Shown here in pieces: positions 11,562-22,730 of a stretch of 64,000 bases of DNA. A model generated the notes under the pieces. It was given only the letters and a program-made list of their open reading frames with translations. It was not told where the DNA came from and made no database searches. Location: contig NC_134161.1 of assembly GCF_033958435.1 (NCBI RefSeq), forward strand, positions 16,430,001 to 16,494,000, in the 5' to 3' direction. Position 1 is the stretch's first letter; every line of letters begins with the position of its first letter. A program made the translations under genes and the position numbers. Source of the stretch: Carettochelys insculpta. Its lineage: Eukaryota > Chordata > Testudines > Carettochelyidae.

Positions 11562-11785
11562 TAGCATTTCTAAAACACACCAAACACATATATTCCAACA
11601 GGACAAGGAAACCCCAACCTAGCACAGAATAAAGTAGTTTGACAAAAATCAGTGAAATGTCAGGAATGAAAGCACAATAAGAGGAGTGAATAGGAACATG
11701 TGGTCTGAAATACCAGGAGGACAACACAAGGGGAGGTAACAAACATATCTCATGACATGTAAGGTGTGCACCACAGATTGATTGT

Positions 11786-12058
11786 CTAAGGGTATGTCAG
11801 GGTTCATTTCTGGGGTTCAATGTCACGCACCTAATGGGAACGCGTGAAATCGAACTATCAGGGCTTGACGGTCGACCCTGGTACTTCTCATTCTCACAAG
11901 GAGTAAGGGGGGTTGACAGGAGAGTTCCTCCCATGGCCTCGCTCAGAGAATGGCCGGATAAGTTGATCATAGAGAATTTGATTCCAGCTACGCAATTGCC
12001 ATCGCTGAGATTCCATATCTAAGACTGACTTTAAGGTCTAGCGTAGACCACCCCTTAG
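11786..12058. mobile_element. MITE family A, full-length copy
   Basis: Inverted ends 'ctaagggtatgtc' and 'gtagaccaccccttag'. Interior has 'aatcgaactatcagggcttg', 'gacggtcgaccctggtact' and 'ggagtaaggggggttgac' blocks shared with copies at 19480, 22427, 23577, 25338, 30165, 32322, 33561 and 43375. No coding capacity. Confidence 0.82.
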
Positions 12059-12119
12059 TTGGGATACCTTACCATGACTCTTTGTCCAGCCTAGAGTGCA
12101 GTGCGACCTCCCACTGACT

Positions 12120-12340
12120 GATCAGGGTCTATATGCATAGTGGTTCAGTAGAGTCCAATGACAACTATTACTGTGATTTCTTTGATAATAAACCTGACTT
12201 GGGTGCCTTCTTACCTTGTCTGATCCTGTGGTCCTTGGGGGCTCTTCAGTGTGACACACAGGAGGAGCACACGCATGCAGCTGAACAGAACAAAATACCC
12301 TTCTGGATACCACGCTGTTAAGTCCTGACCTCCACACATA
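12120..12340 (+). mobile_element. Possible solo-LTR-like remnant
   Basis: An AATAAA signal (12188-12193) is followed by 'cttgtctgatcctgtggtcc' and a GT-rich stretch, reminiscent of an LTR R-U5 end. No paired LTR or primer-binding site seen. Low confidence. Confidence 0.25.
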
Positions 12341-14340
12341 TGGGTGATCGTTGCTGATAACACCCATTGCCAGAAAGGGACAGACACAGGACTTCAAGTG
12401 ATGTAAGCATCCTCCTACCTTCCCCTTCCTGCTACCAGCACTGCACAAGGTGGATGCCAAGTGTTACGGGTTTTGCAGAGGTGGGCACGACTGCTAGGGC
12501 AGCACGAGACATGGGTGCCCCAAGTTCCTCATGGCGTGTGGGGATGTGAAAGGAGCACCGTGGCATGTGGAGGGGAGACAGTATTGCGGCGGTGTTCTAA
12601 TTTATCAATAGAGGACGTAATTGTGGGCTATAAGTCCCTGCCTGGGGGATGTGCCCCTGTGTGTCTTTCTGCTCACAGGTACCGAGTGGAATTCCCACTT
12701 GGGGAGGCAGTAGCTTCCCTGACCAGGCTCCAGCCTCTGCTCAGGCTTTGCCCCTTCTCAGTCTCCCAACCCTCTTTCCTCTGCACCCTGGCTGTGCTTC
12801 CTGTGCGCTTGTCCCCATCCAGCCAGTTCCCTGAACCCCAGCAAGTTATTTTTGTAAAATCTCTCTCCTTTCCTGCAATTTCTCTCTCAACAAAACGGAG
12901 CATGTTTTGTACCATGTGCCAGAGATGCAGAAGGCACCTACTTAAAGGCTCTCAGTTTGTGAATAAGATGCATCAGTCATGGGTATTTAATATACTCTGA
13001 TAGCTGACATGCAGGCAGCTTGCACACACCCAGACCCTGCTCATGGATCCTAGGGAACACTGAACAGCAAGCACCAGTTGAAAAATCCCTGCCCTTTCTT
13101 CCCAAGATAAAAGGAGGGATCAGGCCTCACCCCCAGCTGGCATTGACCTCCTGACACGAAGCAAACAGCTGGAACTAGACTGCAAAAGCTGCCACCTCAT
13201 TTCACTTTGTCATCCAAACAAGCCGAGGGCTTCCTGTGTTCCTTGTTCCCAGAGCAGCAAGCACCTTGACAAGGAATAAGATTTGCCAAGGGGTCTGGAT
13301 CCTGTCAGTGCGTCCAGGCTGGCTGCTTCTTTAACAACAATAGTGCTCCTCAGTCACAGAGCTATATAGGCAAAGTGGCACAACGAGGCAGCCTGGTGGT
13401 ACAGACTATGTACCAGCCTGGCAAGCCCAGGGGCAAAGGGACCAAATCCCCAGCCCCGGTCTCACTAGGCAAATGTCAGCTCCCATCCACTGGGAAGAGC
13501 GCAGACTGAAAAGCACTGAGACCTGTTCTACCAATACCTTCTCTCCTCCCTGGCACCACCACCCTCTCCCTCTGCTCCCCTCTCTGCCCTCCGCACCCCT
13601 CTCCCTGACTCAACCTCACTGCCCTCCCCAGCCAAGCACTCCCCCTGCCCTGCCATCACAGAATTTGAAGAAGTGACTAACCCTAATTGTCCACATGTGG
13701 GAAGGCTCTGACAGGCCCAGGGGTATGGGGACCCATTCACTGCTCTGCCCAGTCCCACTGAGGTGGGCCCAGCCCTCAGGACAGGTCAGCACAGGGTGCC
13801 TTATGCATGGCAGGGGCTGTGTATTCCCTGGGCCCCAGTCCTCAGCTCAGTCCCTGGCCCCATAGCACACAGACCAGCTGCTCTTGCTGGTATTCATGCT
13901 TTAGTCCCTGGACATAAAGAGCAGCAGGGCAAAGCTCCCCAGTTTGGTCAGACTGAGCCCCAAGGTTACCTGCAGGAGCTGCTCATTGCCTCACCCACTG
14001 CTGTTTGCTCCTCTGTCTAACTCCCTAGTGTCCTGCTGGGGAAGGTTTTTAAAAGGCAGCCTCAAGTGGGACCAGCTGGCCCTAATTGATTTAGGGAAGC
14101 CTCTTCCCCAGCTGCTCCCACTCTGCCTGATTACCAGGGCTGTTTTAAGATGCTTTTCCTCTGGAAGTTGCTCCCTGGTCTCACTATGTCACATATACCA
14201 CAAATCATCCAGCCCTCCCTGCGGCATACACACAGCATGAGGCTGGCCGGCCGGCTAACCTGCATCTTTGTGTTGCCCTTTGAAAAGTAAAGATCAGGGA
14301 AGCTGGGTGGGGCTCTGCTCTCATTACCCATCTCCTACAA
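12341..14340. other. Unclassified intronic sequence with a polypyrimidine stretch
   Basis: About 2 kb without a recognised repeat. 13535-13640 is strongly CT-rich. The 179-aa ORF at 12461-13000 has no recognisable domain and no splice context, and I regard it as chance. Confidence 0.35.
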
Positions 14341-14737
14341 GCATAGAATCTGAGCTGGAGGGGACCTCTGGAGGTGACTGAGTCCAGCCCCTGCCCAAAG
14401 CAGGACCAACCCCAACTAAATCATCCCAGACAGGGCTTGGTCAAGCCAGGACATAAATACCTCTAGGGATAGAGATTCCACCACCTCTTTAGGTAACACA
14501 TTCCAGTGCTTCACCACCCGCCTGGGGAAATAGTTTTTCCTGCCTACATCTCTCCCTCTGTAACTCAAGACCATTGCTCCTTGTTCTGCCATCCATCATT
14601 ACTGAGAACAGCCTCTTTCCATGCTCTTTAGAACCCCCTGCAGAAGTTGAAGGCTGTTATCAAATCCCTCCTCACTCTTCTCTTCTGGAGACTCAATAAG
14701 CCCAAGTCCCTCAATCTCTCCTTAGAAGTATCCTGGT
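14341..14737 (-). mobile_element. CR1 LINE 3' fragment
   Basis: Starts 'agaatctgagctggagggga', contains 'ccctgcccaaagcaggacca' and 'acacattccagtgcttcac', i.e. the reverse complement of the CR1 3' end. The minus-strand frame still encodes a fragment like LRDLGLLSLQKRRVRRDLI. Confidence 0.9.
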
Positions 14738-14849
14738 AAACTGCTCCAGCATGACACAATGGGAGGAGGAATCTTTCCCTTATGTCCCAAACTGAAACAC
14801 TCCTGTAATCCAGGAGCAGGGGCCACTGCATGAATGGAGCAGAAGTGGC

Positions 14850-15022
14850 TTGGAATTGTAAAAACACTTTGCAAAATTGGACTTCTCAGCACCTTCCATC
14901 TGCTGACCCCAAAGCACCTAACCAAACCAAATGAATGTACACAAACTCCTGTGAGGCAGGAAAGGATTATTATTTTCCTGTTTTCAAAGGAAGAAACTGA
15001 GGCACAGGATAATTAAGCTTCT
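14850..15022 (-). mobile_element. MIR-like SINE remnant
   Basis: Contains 'tgtgaggcaggaaaggatta', 'ttattttcctgttttcaaag' and 'gaagaaactgaggcacagga', matching the MIR core and 3' region in reverse orientation. The same 'gaaactgag' block recurs at 37500-37625. Confidence 0.6.
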
Positions 15023-15189
15023 TATTCACTGGGTTTTTTAAAGCAGTGGAAAAACTCCCTTTGAGATGAAGCCGTAAATGAGGGGTCTCAGGTCATAGTG
15101 AAAGCCTGTGAGAAGATAGACACTAGGAAAACCCCAGATCTCCACATTTCTAGCAGCAGGGAGCACAGGCCACTGGCTGCATTGAGGTG

Positions 15190-15490
15190 GGGAGATCACC
15201 GCGAGCGCCGCCCCCGCTTTCTCAGTACAGGAAATCAGTGAGGCTGCGCCTGACTCTAACCCAGCATAGAGGGGCTTGGTGTGGGGGGTTCCAGGTGTGG
15301 GGCAGCCTGGGTGTGTGCAGCTCAGTGGGAGATCCGGATGCAGCTCGCTGGGGGGTTCTGGGTGTGGTGGGAAGGGGATGCTGATTGAGTGGAAGGGCTC
15401 GCGGGAGGTGGAGCTCAGTGGGGTGGGAGTCTGGGTTCCAGGGGCTTGTTGGATGCGTCCAGGTGTAGGGGAGCAGGGCCTGTCAGGGTG
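15190..15490. repeat. G-rich minisatellite-like tract
   Basis: Irregular reiteration of GGGTGTGGGG-like units between about 15260 and 15480. May be the interior of a hAT-type element; ends not found. Confidence 0.4.
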
Positions 15491-16055
15491 AGGATTAGAT
15501 GGGTATAATTAACTGGGGAGCCCCAGCTGCTGCTGAGGAGACAATGCATGCTGGACTCCCACTGCCCCCCACAATTCCCCTATTCCCTTTTCTTCTCCAT
15601 CTCCCTCCTTTCATTCCCCTTGCTCCCCATCCTTCTCCGCCCTTGCCCTCCCACTGCAGGCACAGAAGACAGGAAGGCTCCCTGCCCAGAGCACAGCATG
15701 GGAGAATGACAGGCACTAGCCCCCAGCCAGCAGGCTGCCCCACATTTGAAATGAGCTTGTATGTCCCATGCAAGTTCTGGGGCAGGCAGCTGAGGAGGCT
15801 CCCTTCTGTTCAGCCTTCCTTGCCACCCTGGAACCTGCCTGAACCATAACAAAGTCATCAGAGCATGGAACCAGCACGGGTTTCTGCGGCACTTGTGTGG
15901 GAAGGCAGCCGCCTGCCCTCACCTTACGGAGGCACCACCCATCACACCTGGCTTTTGTTGCCACAAACTCTTGTTCCTTTTTCTATGGTAGAAGACAGAA
16001 GATTTACCCCGCAGCTTTCTGTGTGCTAACTCACTCTACAGACACCACACATTTC
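15491..16055. other. Unclassified intronic sequence
   Basis: CT-rich near 15560-15655, otherwise no signal recognised. Confidence 0.35.
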
Positions 16056-16061
16056 CCATGG

Positions 16062-16255
16062 TTCTAACTGGCTTGCATGTAATCCCCCATGGTTGGGGGG
16101 ATTCAAACCTGAGACCTCCAGAAATCAGTGCAGGAGCCTCTATGGTTTGAGCTGAAAGCCAGCTGGCTCACAGCTAAGGCTGTAGAGAAGACTTAGTCCT
16201 TCTCTGTGTAAGTGGTCTAGGTGCCACTACATCAGACAGTTAACCATGCCCCTTG
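16062..16255 (-). repeat. tRNA-like SINE-type repeat, copy 1
   Basis: The reverse strand carries 'ggtctcaggtttgaatcccc', a polymerase III B-box-like sequence, and 'cttagctgtgagccagctgg', A-box-like. Related copies at 16805, 31028, 31278 and 48888. Confidence 0.6.
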
Positions 16256-16257
16256 GG

Positions 16258-16733
16258 CTATGTTTACACTAGAGAGTTTTGCTGACAAAACTCATGGGCC
16301 ACTTCTACATGTTCCTGGTCTTCAGCTCCGCTGCTGTCAGAGCTACGCTACCCAGGTTTCTGGAATTGCAAAGAGCTTCCTATTTGCATGCTCGTGTGGC
16401 TCATTAGCAAAGCCTTGTGAAATTTTGCTCTCAGCAGAGGGGTCTGCTGGCAGTAAAGAGGCCATGGGATGTGCTTCTGTCGACTAAATCCCTCTTTGTT
16501 GCCAGTCCCTTATCCATGTGGATGGTCTGGGGGGCACTCTGTTGACAGACAGGGCTTCCAGGTCACTGGTCAGCCTTGTCTCCTGTGCTGCTAGTTGGCC
16601 ATTCTGTCGAGAAAGTGGCAGGGCAGTATGGCTCCTCTATGTTGACAGAGCCATCTGCTTCCGTGGGTGGCCACGTTCTGTTGACAGAAGTTTTGTGAGA
16701 AGATCTCCTCTTTAGTGTAGACGTAGCCTTGGC
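16258..16733. mobile_element. MITE family B with GTTGACA-rich arms
   Basis: Inverted ends 'ggctatgtttacactagaga' with 'gttttgctgacaaaa' and 'tttagtgtagacgtagcctt' preceded by 'ctgttgacagaagttttgtg'. A short relative lies at 56837-56938. Confidence 0.75.
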
Positions 16734-16804
16734 ATGTGGGCTACATGCCTACCCTAGCTGAGGAAGCACTTTCCAAGCTTCAGAGACCCAGTTGAAATCC
16801 TGGA

Positions 16805-17000
16805 CAAGTCCCCACTTGGAACCATCCCCAGGCAGACTCAAACCTGGGACCTCTGTGCAGGACCACCTAAAGCTTGAGCTGAAAGCTGGCAGGTTCTGAG
16901 CTAATGCTGTACTGGAGACAGTCTTTTTTAAGTGGCCTAGGTACCACTACATGGGATGGTGACCCACTCCCCGAGGTGTGAGAGTTACATGTGCTTTCTC
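16805..17000 (-). repeat. tRNA-like SINE-type repeat, copy 2
   Basis: Same blocks as 16062-16255 ('actcaaacctgggacctctg', 'aagtggcctaggtaccacta'). The two copies flank MITE family B. Confidence 0.6.
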
Positions 17001-17529
17001 TGTCACGATCACTGCAATACTTCATCTGACATCTCAGTTTCATCATTCATGACACTCAGTGAGCCAGTGGCAGTCACCCAGCAGAGTCACGTTCCTGTGA
17101 CATAGTGCTCTGCTGCAGAACGTCATTCAGAACAACCCAATGAAATGCAGCCCTGCCCCCCAGCACGCCGATCCACACACACATTAAAGCTCCCATTTTC
17201 AGTAGTGCCCTTGAGGGGCTTCCAACTGCCCACCCGGAAACACCTTTTGCTTGATTCGCAGAGCTGCTGAGCAAGTACAATGGGAAGCCCATGGGAGCTG
17301 CAGATACTCAGTACCTCTGAGAATCAGAATCAAAGTGTCTGAATTCTCCCAGACTCCTCTGCAAGGCTCACACAAGCCTCTAGGAAAATGCAGCTCCTGG
17401 TAACCAGATCAAAACAAGGAGAAACTCTATTAAATGGATGGAAACTGTTTATAGAACCATAAGGCCTGGGACTGGGGGAGTGCGGGATCCCCTAGGGAAG
17501 CATGTGCAGTGGATGTTTTCAGCCATTAC

Positions 17530-17718
17530 CTGTGGGTGTAGGTTTATGGAGGGCTGGTTTGGGGAGTAGGGCCCCCCAAGATCATTCCTGAGTAGGTTAT
17601 CGCTGTGCATCTTTGTTTTGAGGCAGGTGATATAACGGTTACAAAAGTCCTTGCACAATTCATTCACCTTCTCCAGCTCCAGTAGATGAATTCTCAGGAC
17701 CTGAATTGCTTTCACCAT
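17530..17718 (-). CDS. PKNOX2: PKNOX2 coding exon, HR2 half of the MEIS/PREP domain
   Basis: The exon has exactly 63 codons, from [17 protein letters not shown] to [12 protein letters not shown], phase 0 at both ends. The minus-strand acceptor is a CT-rich tract ending CCCCCTCAG (AG at 17720-17719) and the donor is GTAATG from 17529. [20 protein letters not shown] is the HR2 helix of the PBX-binding domain. The tail [18 protein letters not shown] separates PKNOX2 from PKNOX1, which has a different sequence after the shared CLKTKM. The exon ends LHPQ where I recall LHSQ in mammalian PKNOX2, so there is one Ser-to-Pro difference at the edge of the domain. The exon starts with ATG by chance and is internal. 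The next exon (middle region) was not found in 1-17529, so this intron extends past the window. Confidence 0.97.
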
Positions 17719-18107
17719 CTGAGGGGGATAGAAAAAGAGAGGAGGTCAATGCATATCAACTGGCTTTCTGGTAACTACTAGACTCATTGGACAAGTTAAG
17801 GAACAGCTAAGGAGGAGGGTCTGATTAAATAGCCTTCTGTGCAATTTGCCACACAATCATTTTTAGGACTCCAGCTCTGTTGGTGCTAGTGCAGAAAAGC
17901 CACCTTTTCAAAGAGAGCTGTCTTTTCTTTTTTTTTTTTCTCGTTACCGGTAAAAGAGGAGAAACATTCCTGTTGCCATGGAATTCACCAGTCTGATTCA
18001 TCCCCGAATACTGCTGCTAGAACTTAGCTACACTTGGAACTTATCTAAGGACAAAGTGAAAGCTATCGAATCTATTGCAAAAACAGTTCAACATATTTAT
18101 CAAAGTA

Positions 18108-18415
18108 CAGGGTTGAATCTCTCCTATGGGACCTGACCAGTGCTGAACGAGAGAATTTGCTGGACCAATGGGACGTCAGTATTGTCTAGCAGCTTTACCA
18201 ACACTTCCATGATTACTGGGCTCTTAGAAGACATTTAGGGGTAAATTATAGCTAAATAACAGCACAGAACACTGAGAGCCAGGTCTGATGGCTAAAAACA
18301 AACTTTATGGGATCACAGGAAACTTGGACAGACCCATGATAACTGGTCATCTGGCTAACTAAAATCATATCAAATTACGGATGTTGCTGGATTAGAGAGG
18401 TTCAACTTCTACCTG
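18108..18415. mobile_element. Tigger-like MITE
   Basis: TA then CAGGGTTGAATCTCTCC at the left; 'ttagagaggttcaactt' then 'acctg' at the right with a small insertion near the end. Same interior as 3724-4031. Confidence 0.78.
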
Positions 18416-18550
18416 CAGTTCTTATTTCAAGACCCATTTAAAAAAAATAATTAAAAAATTGAACTGAGGAAAATGAACTAATATCCAGATTACTTTCATC
18501 AATGGAAAGTTAATAATTAATCAGTGATATTTTTGTTTCTGTGATGATCA

Positions 18551-18824
18551 CTTAGGCTACATCAAAAGGCAATTTAAAAAAAATTATGTGTGTAATTAGT
18601 GTGACATAAATTGTGTAAATTATTTTGAAATATCTTATCCTAAGCTAAAGTTCAGAGCGCTATTTTGAATGTTCAGTTACTGCTTGTACAACAAGGGGTA
18701 CCAGAAGAGGAATAGCGTGTTTGAAATAGCAGTGCTATTGTAGGCACCGTGAAAAGATGTAGCGTTGATATTTCGGGTTACCTTTTTATCCCAAAATAGC
18801 ACCTGCTGTGTAGCCATAGCCTAA
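18551..18824. mobile_element. MITE family C (Tcaaaatag-rich)
   Basis: Ends 'cttaggctacat' and 'gtgtagccatagcctaag' are inverted repeats. The interior has 'gaaatagcagtgctatt' as in the 41104-41394 copy. Confidence 0.7.
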
Positions 18825-19479
18825 GTTCCCAAATCAGTTGTCACTTCTGGTTGAAGATTATTTTGCTAGTCAGTATCAATCAGTGAATCATCCAGCTCAA
18901 ATCAACTAGGTTTTTATTGCTCGTCTCTTTTTCCACCATCTCCACTGTTTGGAGACACAGAAACTTACTGCAGTTTCCATTCCAACTAACAGCAATGCCC
19001 AAAGAAATTCTGGCAACTAAGTATTAGATATAAAATTCTCAAGTGGCCACTCTGTCTAACAAGATTTCAGAGCAGCAATGTCACTGTAAGCTTTTCCTGG
19101 AGCAAAGAAGTCTGGGCCTCATTAAAATGTACTCCATAAATGTTAAAAAATTTACACTAAAACATTCCTCTTATGGAATTGAAACTTTAAGTTTTACAGC
19201 TTCTGTTTGAAATCTTGCATAATATATAAAATTCCGGCTATTCCCTGTGGGGCAATAAAGCTGGTTTTATAGAACAAGAAGTCTTTACACATCAAAGGAT
19301 TTTTTAACTTGAATATTGTAGGGATCATCTTTACAAACTGTTAGCCTGGCCCCAGGCAAAGTTGCTACACACATTTCAGTGCTCCTGCTCTCACTGATCC
19401 TGGTCAGCTTACATTGGCAATAATTGAAGGAGGGTCTTTGGAACTCTGCTGCTGCAAGGCCTTACTCATTCCTAGCTCA
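18825..19479. other. Unique AT-rich intronic sequence
   Basis: No repeat or coding signal recognised. Confidence 0.4.
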
Positions 19480-19794
19480 GGCCAGGTCTACACCAGACAT
19501 TAAAGTTGATCATACAGATGCAATGCTAGTGATGGCAATTATGTAGCTAGACTTGACTTCTCTACAATCGACTTATGTGGCCAGCTCACAGAGGGAGGTT
19601 AACGGGGGAAACAATCCCGTCAACCTCCTTTACTCCTCATAATCTTGAGGGTTAGGTTGGACATTAGGGAAAAACTTCCTAACTGTCAGGGTGGTTAAAC
19701 ATGGGAATAAATTGCCTAGGGAGGTTGTGGAATCTCCATCACTGGAGATATTTAAGAACAGGTTACGTAGACACCTATCGGGGATAGTCTAGAC

Positions 19795-20891
19795 CAGTGG
19801 TTCCCAGCCTTTTCCAGATGACGACCCATTTCAGGAAGACTTGGTGACCCAAAGCAATTCAAAAATGGGTGTGGGACAGACCCTTAACTAGCTAATTTTG
19901 CGCTTGAGGGGAGAATATAAAAATGCGCCCCCTCATGTTTATACATTCATAATAGTCATTTCATAGAAAAGGGGAAATACATTAATAAAATAATAACACT
20001 CCATTTACTATAGTTAGTCAGAGTTGTGGTGGTGGAAACACACTCAACCCACAACTGCTCCCCCCACCCGGATTAAACCCAACAATCAGGGGAGTCACAC
20101 TCAGGGTCTGAAGGGGGCTAGGGGCGTGACATTGAGGGGCTAGGAGTTGCTCAGAGGTTGCAGGGGGCTAGGGAAGTCACACTAGGAATCACTCACAGCC
20201 TGGAGGTAGCTAGGGGAGGCCAACAGGCCCCCTGTGGCTGGAAGCTGGCTGAGATGCAGAGCCCCAGCTGGCAGCGCCAGCTGTGGGAACCCCAGTCAGT
20301 ATGGGGGGGATCCTCCATCCTGCAGCTGGAAGCCATCTGGAGCAGAGCCCTGGCTGGCACAGCCAGCCATGGGAACCCCAGTGGGGGCCAGGGGAAGAGA
20401 CCCAGACACCTTCCACCCCGCCGTGGCTGGAAGCCAGCTGGGGCAGAGCCCTGTCCAGTAGCGCCAGCTGTGGGAACCCTGGACAGGGCTGGGAGGGACC
20501 CTGACCCCCACAGCTGGAAGCCAGCTGGGGCAGAGCTCCGGCTGGCAGCGCTGGCTGCAGGAACTCTGCTAGGATTTGGGGGGACCCCATTTCCTGCAGA
20601 GGCTGGAAGCCAGGTGGCTGATCAGCTCTGCCCTCCCTCCCAACTGCAGACTCAGGCTCCTCACCTTACTCCTCAGTTAGGCAGTTCTCTGTCCTGCAGC
20701 TGAAATGGTTCTCAATTTAATTATCTGCTTAACTGCCTGACGGCTCTTAATCTAATCAAGTTGAGAACCACTACAGGACTATGAATTGTTTCTTAATAGC
20801 CACCTGTGGAGCTGCCCAGCCCAGCCAGCCACCCTTATGAAATGTAATCGCAACCCATGTTTGGGTCCAGACCATAGGCTGGGAAACCCTG
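19795..20891. mobile_element. hAT-like element, 1097 bp, with 8-bp target duplication
   Basis: Left end CAGTGGTTCCCAGCCTTTTC and right end 'aggctgggaaaccctg' are inverted repeats. Flanks are GTCTAGAC (19787-19794) and GTCTAGAT (20892-20899), 7 of 8 identical, as expected of hAT transposition. The interior has no transposase but carries a minisatellite-like block. Confidence 0.85.
20228..20640. repeat. Tandem repeat of about 85-100 bp inside the hAT-like element
   Basis: Five units starting near 20228, 20325, 20425, 20511 and 20601, each opening 'gctggaagccagctgg' or a variant, followed by 'gcagagccctggctgg' and 'gtgggaaccc'. Their frame-compatible repetition creates the 181-aa plus-strand and 126-aa minus-strand ORFs, which I do not regard as genes. 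Confidence 0.75.
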
Positions 20892-21092
20892 GTCTAGATG
20901 GTGCTTCATCCTGCTGTGAGGGCAGGGAACTGGACTCGATGACCTCTTGAGGTCCTTTCCAGTTCTAGTGTTTGTTCTGTGATTCTAAGATTGTTCAATT
21001 TTGCGTGTCTTCACTAATCACGCAAAAATCAAACCCCAGAAGATCAACCCTGACCAGGATTGATCTCCCTTGAAGTGAAGACCTCCCCCTAG

Positions 21093-22094
21093 AGATTTAT
21101 AAAATTGGCATGGAAAAGGGGCAAGAGGAAGGCGAGAACCTCAGGAGATAGCTACATTTCTCCATCCCGATGCACTGTGGGGGCTTTCTCACTGGAGTCA
21201 CAAAGCCAGCAAGGAGACAGACTAAAGGGCGCCAATGAGGCACAGTTTATGAATACAGCAAGAAGAGATTAATCAGCGACAGGGCTAGCTAGGGCAAACA
21301 GGGGACAAACTTCTTTTAGTCAAAGTCTTCTCCAGGGAATTTTGAGAGGAAGAGGTTGAAAGCCCTTGAAACACCTGTGCCTGCTGGGTCATGTGGCTAT
21401 GCTTTGAGACCTTGCATGCCTGCGCTCCGTACCCTTCTTCTTTTCTCTTGCAGAAAGGGGAATAAAACACAAGGTCAAAAAAAGAAAACCTGACCAGCAC
21501 ATGAAGTGGAAATTAAGTTCTCCTGGACCTTAGCTCCAAAGACCAGTGCCTCCCTCCAACAATCACATTTATGAAAGTCAATATTCAAGGGCAAAGGCAA
21601 GAAGACCTGACACACATATATATATTAAAAATAAATCTCTCAATTATCTCAGCTCATTTGCTTAGGGTCTCTCATTTTATGTTCCTGCTTCGCTGCGTAG
21701 TATATCTGTCCAGAAGAAGAGTTACAGTCCAACAGAATACGTGCGCGGGGTTGTAAAAAATACAGATGCTGAATTAATTGACTGTGCGGCACTCAGCAGC
21801 TGATTGAGTTGATAATGGCAAGATCTGACCTTTTTCTAATTTCTAATTATATGCATCTCGGCTGGGAGGAATACATGATTCTTATTCTAACGATGGCTAA
21901 TGTGGCTGGCCTTTTCATCTCCTTTTCGCCATCAGTGGTGGACAATTTTCAGGGAATTAGTTGTGTTCAAAAATCCCCCAGACAACACAAACAAACCCCA
22001 GCAGAAGATCTGTCTGCCCTGGCTTCTTCTGGACATAGTAATTGTCTAGCAAACTCCATGCCCAGGTGCACTGTGAAGTGGACAGTCCCAAACA
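21093..22094. other. Mostly unique intronic sequence, candidate conserved part at 21740-21960
   Basis: 21740-21960 is repeat-free with several AATTA/ATTAAT cores ('gctgaattaattgactg', 'tctaattatatgcat'). No X-box or other specific site recognised. Confidence 0.3.
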
Positions 22095-22096
22095 GA

Positions 22097-22302
22097 GGAG
22101 TCAGAAACAATGAGAAGTCCTGGGGTACCTTAAAGACTAACACATAGATTGGAGCATAAGCTTTTGTGGGCAAAGACCTGCTTTGAAAGGGTCTTGGACC
22201 ACGAAAACTTATGCTCCAAAGTATCTGTTAGCCTATAAGGTGCTACAGGACTTCTTGTTGTTCTTGAGGATACAGATTAACATGACTACCCCTCTGATAC
22301 TT
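22097..22302. mobile_element. Palindromic repeat family P, copy
   Basis: Left 'gtaccttaaagactaacaca' and 'gcataagcttttgtgggcaa' are mirrored on the right by 'cgaaaacttatgctccaaag' and 'ctataaggtgctacaggact'. Related to 36650, 43803, 52565 and 54341. Confidence 0.7.
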
Positions 22303-22426
22303 GTCACCATGCAGAGGAGTCAGAGGCTGAAGTGCTGTACCTCATACACTGGGCTCGGTATCTGCAAAGAAATCTGGAACAGTGTCAGATCAGACGCAAG
22401 TGGGGAGAAAAAGTCCATTTCTGTCA

Positions 22427-22730
22427 CTAAGGCTTGGTCTATGGTAAGCAGGTAAGTCGACTGCAGATACACAATTCTATTTATGACAACTGTGTAGCTA
22501 GAATCACCTTATCTGGAACTGATTTATGTGGCCTTCCTCACAGAGGAAGGTTGATGGGAAAAGCTCTCGTGAGGACCTCCCTTACTCCTTGCGATACCGA
22601 GGAATACAGGGGTTGACTATTGACTGCAGATAGTTTGATTTCACTCATCTCTGCCAGGTGTGCAGAATCAAACTCTGAAAGATTGGCCTTCACTGCATTA
22701 ATCTTCCACGTAATGCAGACATACCCTTAG
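22427..22730. mobile_element. MITE family A copy
   Basis: Ends 'ctaaggcttggtctatgg' and 'taatgcagacatacccttag', interior 'gaggaatacaggggttgact'. Confidence 0.78.

Larger units (their letters stand above)
19651..20990 (+). mobile_element. CR1 LINE 3' fragment split by a hAT-like insertion
   Basis: Left part 19651-19794 ('gttaggttggacattaggga' to 'ggggatagtctagac') and right part 20892-20990 ('gtctagatggtgcttcat' to 'tgttctgtgattctaaga') are contiguous in other CR1 copies such as 57425-57588. The 3' end is intact. Confidence 0.88.
19480..21092. mobile_element. MITE family A copy split by nested insertions
   Basis: Left half 19480-19650 ('caggccaggtctacacca' to 'tcataatcttgagg') and right half 20991-21092 ('ttgttcaattttgcg' to 'gaagacctccccctag') together make one family A element. 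They are separated by a CR1 fragment (19651-20990) that is itself split by a hAT-like element (19795-20891). Confidence 0.8.

Noticed and set aside
12461..13000. 179-aa ORF as a gene
   Set aside because: No recognisable domain, no neighbouring exons, composition like the surroundings.
1..17529. Next downstream PKNOX2 exon (middle region)
   Set aside because: I looked on the minus strand for the segment following LHPQ and found nothing convincing; it probably lies outside the window. A splice-aware alignment would settle it.
17449..17718. ATG at 17718 as a translation start
   Set aside because: It is preceded by a good splice acceptor and continues PKNOX2 residues from the 29374-29545 exon.
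20158..20703. 181-aa plus-strand ORF
   Set aside because: Made of the tandem units inside a hAT-like element; the opposite strand is equally open.
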